Assembly: GCA_900317125.1 (NCBI GenBank)
Contig: ONFR01000033.1
Coordinates: 1 to 33,645 of the forward strand
Length of the DNA stretch: 33,645 bases
Direction: 5' to 3'
Source: an uncultured Bacteroidales bacterium
Lineage (GTDB): Bacteria > Bacteroidota > Bacteroidia > Bacteroidales > P3
The translations under genes and the position numbers were made by a program. Shown here in pieces: positions 31,129 to 33,645 of the stretch (within the stretch, counting starts at the first letter, position 1; each line of letters opens with the position of its first letter). The notes below the pieces were generated by a model. The model saw only the letters and a program-made list of their open reading frames with translations, had not been told where the DNA came from and did no database searches.

Positions 31129-31707
31129 ACGAAAACACAAAATCACAGATTAAGAGCCGCCAGCGGGTGGCTCAGCATGGCGAGGTGTTCACCAATCCGC
31201 GCGAGGTGAATGCTATGCTCGACCGACGGCAATTTCCTTATCGAGATTCTGCGTCGCAAACTATCCCTATTGAAAGACATCAAATCTCCTACAGAATGGG
31301 AGTTTCAGAGCCTTATTGCCGTCGGCTCTTGCTATGGCATTGAACTATTGGAGGACAATGCTGAGGCTTGCCGACTACGACTGTTTACCGAGGTGAGGGA
31401 ACAGATGGGCAAAAAGAATTGCACTCAGGGCTACGAAGAGAGTCTACGCTATATGCTGCGGAAGAACATCGTCTGTGGCGATGCGTTGACCTATCGCACT
31501 GCCGACGGCAAGCCTATCACCTTCTGCGAATGGACACCCATTGCGGGCAGCATGCAGTTCTCGCGGCGCGACTTCCAGTTCGACTTTCTTATCAACCAAA
31601 CACACCAGTATTCCCTCTTCGATGAGCAAGGCGAGGCACAGAGCTTCGACGAACCCATTAAGTCATATCCACCCATCCACTACACTCAGCTATCCACCCA
31701 AGAATAA
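31119..31707 (+). pseudogene. DNA adenine methylase subunit, broken by internal deletion/frameshift
   Basis: Frame 1 starts at ATG 31119 and reads RQRVAQHGEVFTNPREVNAM up to about 31222. Homologous sequence then continues in another frame as DGNFLIEILRRKLSLL through 31707. In intact relatives the two are joined by a segment with SAM motif I (of the FLEPACGDGNF type); here only GNF remains. The junction carries a CGAC-CGAC doublet. Frame 1 runs on to a stop at 31343; the second frame could be reinitiated at ATG 31210. The remainder (GDALTYRTADGKPITFCEW) looks undamaged. Without motif I, SAM binding is unlikely. A methyltransferase gene follows 34 nt later. Confidence 0.75.
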
Positions 31708-31741
31708 CCGAGTCAGCTACTAACACATTAACACATTCTAT

Positions 31742-33277
31742 ATGAAATATAGTCCTGACATACTGAACTGCTTGGCCAACCTCAGTAGTGACGAGGTTTT
31801 CACCTCGCCGGAGTTGGCAAACCGTATGCTTGACCTGTTGCCGCAAGAGTTGTTCCAGAGTCCGAAAACGCGGTTCTTAGACCCTTGCAGCAAGAGTGGG
31901 GTATTCCTGCGTGAAATTACCAAACGGCTGCTCGTAGGGCTTGAAGGGCAGATACCCGACCTACAGGAGCGGATTGACCACGTGATGACCCAACAGGTCT
32001 TTGGTCTTGCCTGCACCGACCTCACTGCCGAGATGAGCCGCAGAACGCTCTACTGCTCCAAACAGGCCAATGGAGGGTACAGCGTCAGTACTGCCTTCCA
32101 AGACGGGCAGGGTAACCTGCTATACGAGCGATGCCACCACACATGGAACGCACAAGGTCGCTGTGAATACTGCGGAGCCAGCAAAGGCGAATACGCCCGC
32201 AGCGAAAGCCGAGAGACCTACGCCTACCCCTTTATTCATAAAACAATCAAAGAAATATTCCATAAAGATATGCAATTCGACGTAATTATTGGCAATCCAC
32301 CTTACCAATTGAGTGATGGCAGTGGTGCTTCAACAGATGCAGCTATGCCCATATATAATAAATTTGTTGAACAATCCCAGAAACTGAATCCCAGTTATCT
32401 AATAATGATTATCCCATCAAAATGGATGGTGGGTGGGCGAGGCTTACAGTCATTCCGAAGCAAAATGCTTGCGGATAGACATATTAAAAAATTATTCGAT
32501 TATGAAGATGCTGGAGAATGCTTTGCCGGAATGCATATAGATGGAGGTGTTTGCTATTTCTTGTGGGATAACATGTATAATGGGGATGTGGAATATACGT
32601 TCAAATCTAATGATGGTTATGTGTCTAAAGCAAAAGGTAGGCTGCAGAATGATTATTTTGATTTTGTAATTCGAGACCAGCGTATTATTCCAATAATAAA
32701 CAAAATAGCTGCAAAACGTAGTTTTTCTGAAATAGTATCCGCGACCAAACCTTATGGCATACGCAAGTTCCTGTTCAATGAACCAGATAGGTATCCAGAG
32801 GCAAACCTATCCGATAAGCCTTTCCATAATTGTGTAAAGATTCATGGAGTCAAAGGTATAAAAGGTGGAGCTCGTAGGCAAGTGGGTTACATAACACGTA
32901 ATACAGTAACAGCAGGGGAAGATAGCATTGATAAGTATAAATTGTTTTTTACAACAAGCTATTCTACAAATGCTATACAGCCACCCGATATTATTATAGG
33001 AGATAAAGGCGAGGTATGCACAGAAACCTTTTTAGTAATTGGCCCTTTTGAAACAAAAGAGGAGCAACTAAACTGCAAATCATATATGGAAACCAACTTC
33101 TTTAAGGTTCTTTTGTATTTTGGGAAAGGCACCATGCAAGTAACGCGAAGTGTGTTCGGCCTTGTCCCTCTTCAAGACTTCTCCCACCCATGGACGGACG
33201 AGATGCTGTATAAGAAATACGGCTTGGACAAGGACGAGATTGCCTTTATCGAGAGTATGATACGACCGATGGAATAG
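31742..33277 (+). CDS. Eco57I-like N6-adenine DNA methyltransferase
   Basis: A 511-residue enzyme that methylates adenine in DNA. SAM motif I is FLDPCSKSGVF (45-55) and catalytic motif IV is NPPY (185-188) in FDVIIGNPPYQLSDG. A zinc-knuckle-like insert at 131-144 has C131-HH and C141-x2-C144. Residues 230-470 should hold the target recognition part. The ends of the gene (to about 32225 and from about 33140) use GC-rich core-like codons, while the centre is AT-rich, so the gene is mosaic. Relatives often sit beside a helicase/endonuclease gene; none is in the window. It follows a broken partner subunit. Confidence 0.85.
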   Translation: MKYSPDILNCLANLSSDEVFTSPELANRMLDLLPQELFQSPKTRFLDPCSKSGVFLREITKRLLVGLEGQIPDLQERIDHVMTQQVFGLACTDLTAEMSRRTLYCSKQANGGYSVSTAFQDGQGNLLYERCHHTWNAQGRCEYCGASKGEYARSESRETYAYPFIHKTIKEIFHKDMQFDVIIGNPPYQLSDGSGASTDAAMPIYNKFVEQSQKLNPSYLIMIIPSKWMVGGRGLQSFRSKMLADRHIKKLFDYEDAGECFAGMHIDGGVCYFLWDNMYNGDVEYTFKSNDGYVSKAKGRLQNDYFDFVIRDQRIIPIINKIAAKRSFSEIVSATKPYGIRKFLFNEPDRYPEANLSDKPFHNCVKIHGVKGIKGGARRQVGYITRNTVTAGEDSIDKYKLFFTTSYSTNAIQPPDIIIGDKGEVCTETFLVIGPFETKEEQLNCKSYMETNFFKVLLYFGKGTMQVTRSVFGLVPLQDFSHPWTDEMLYKKYGLDKDEIAFIESMIRPME

Positions 33278-33341
33278 GCTTACTTTGCCGATGGATTACC
33301 TAAAGAAGTGGAAATGATGTATCAAGTTGATGCGACAGCCA

Positions 33342-33640
33342 GAGCCCCGAAGGGGCTCACTCTCAATAACCCCTCACAAGCCCGAAAGGGTGCAGTGTGG
33401 GGGCATGCGACACGTGTCCACGGCTGCGTGCCGGAGGCACGCGCTCTCAATCCATCAGTCTTTGAAGAGTTTAAGAGCGCGTCTCTCCGAGACGCTGTCG
33501 CGCACATCTGGGCCTACCCCACACTGCGCTTTGAAAGGGGTTGCTTCCTTCGGTCGCGCACCCGCACTATCGTGGGGTTGCTCCCTTCGGTCGCGACCCA
33601 CGCTTGTGCGGGGTTATTGAGAGGAAGTGCCTCCGGCACT
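33342..33640. repeat. Nested palindrome cluster at the window end
   Basis: Outer arms 33360-33381 and 33602-33623 are inverted with 21 of 22 matches. Inside, GCAGTGTGGGG (33392-33402) pairs with CCCCACACTGC (33517-33527). GCGCTCTCAA (33441-33450) nearly matches TTAAGAGCGC (33471-33480). Four local hairpins with 6- or 7-bp stems and 3-nt loops are at 33342-33358, 33426-33442, 33479-33495 and 33626-33640. No gene is supported between 33278 and 33645. It may be a REP-like or mobile structured repeat. Confidence 0.8.
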
Positions 33641-33645
33641 ATCAG

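Noticed and set aside
31119..31707. Programmed frameshift in the methylase gene
   Set aside because: There is no slippery site at the junction and the SAM motif I segment itself is missing, so shifting frame would not restore the enzyme.
33327..33620. A 97-residue frame at the window end
   Set aside because: It is made entirely of palindromic repeat sequence.

Overview
The window looks like chromosomal DNA of a Bacteroidales bacterium (phylum Bacteroidota), probably an uncultured gut-type lineage. The evidence is the promoter signature (TAnnTTTG near -7, several with TTTG 19 nt upstream), the acpP-fabF-rnc operon divergent from purN, a type IX secretion sorting domain, many OmpA/beta-barrel envelope proteins and a TonB-type barrel receptor. 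I cannot fix the family. Both ends of the window lie in repeated or palindromic DNA, so it may be a contig bounded by repeats.

Layout. (1) 1-430: repeat DNA next to the end of rnc. (2) 428-5890: acpP-fabF-rnc on the minus strand (fatty-acid carrier, elongation enzyme, RNase III), divergent from purN, a GT4-like glycosyltransferase and an OmpA-like protein that overlap end to start. (3) 6264-13052: housekeeping genes (OmpA porin, pgi, ssb, mutY, rpmB, rpsU, a MutS-like ATPase), mostly separated by clear hairpin terminators. (4) 13246-17819: a four-gene minus-strand cell-surface operon (lipoprotein, beta-barrel/OmpA, T9SS-sorted cargo, repeat-bearing surface protein). (5) 18266-21099: a serine-rich secreted protein and tryptophanase (tnaA) with a long leader that holds a Cys-rich small ORF and hairpins. 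(6) 21222-21488: a second copy of the repeat seen at the window start. (7) 21601-26273: a tightly coupled antitoxin / RelE-like toxin / LuxR operon, divergent from a TonB-type barrel receptor, then a lipoprotein. (8) 26274-33645: an AT-richer accessory region that reads as a defence island: an autoinhibited Fic protein with an AbiEi-like N-terminus, a gene remnant, a HEPN-like protein plus ORC/STAND-type ATPase operon, a long structured RNA leader, a broken DNA methylase gene, an Eco57I-like adenine methyltransferase of mosaic composition, and a nested palindrome cluster.

The strongest candidates for something undescribed are the HEPN-like/ATPase pair (28464-30823), the mutually exclusive hairpins that reach the start codon of the methylase locus (30981-31128), and the toxin-antitoxin operon translationally coupled to a LuxR regulator (21601-22976). 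All functional statements come from reading motifs by eye; no database search was run.
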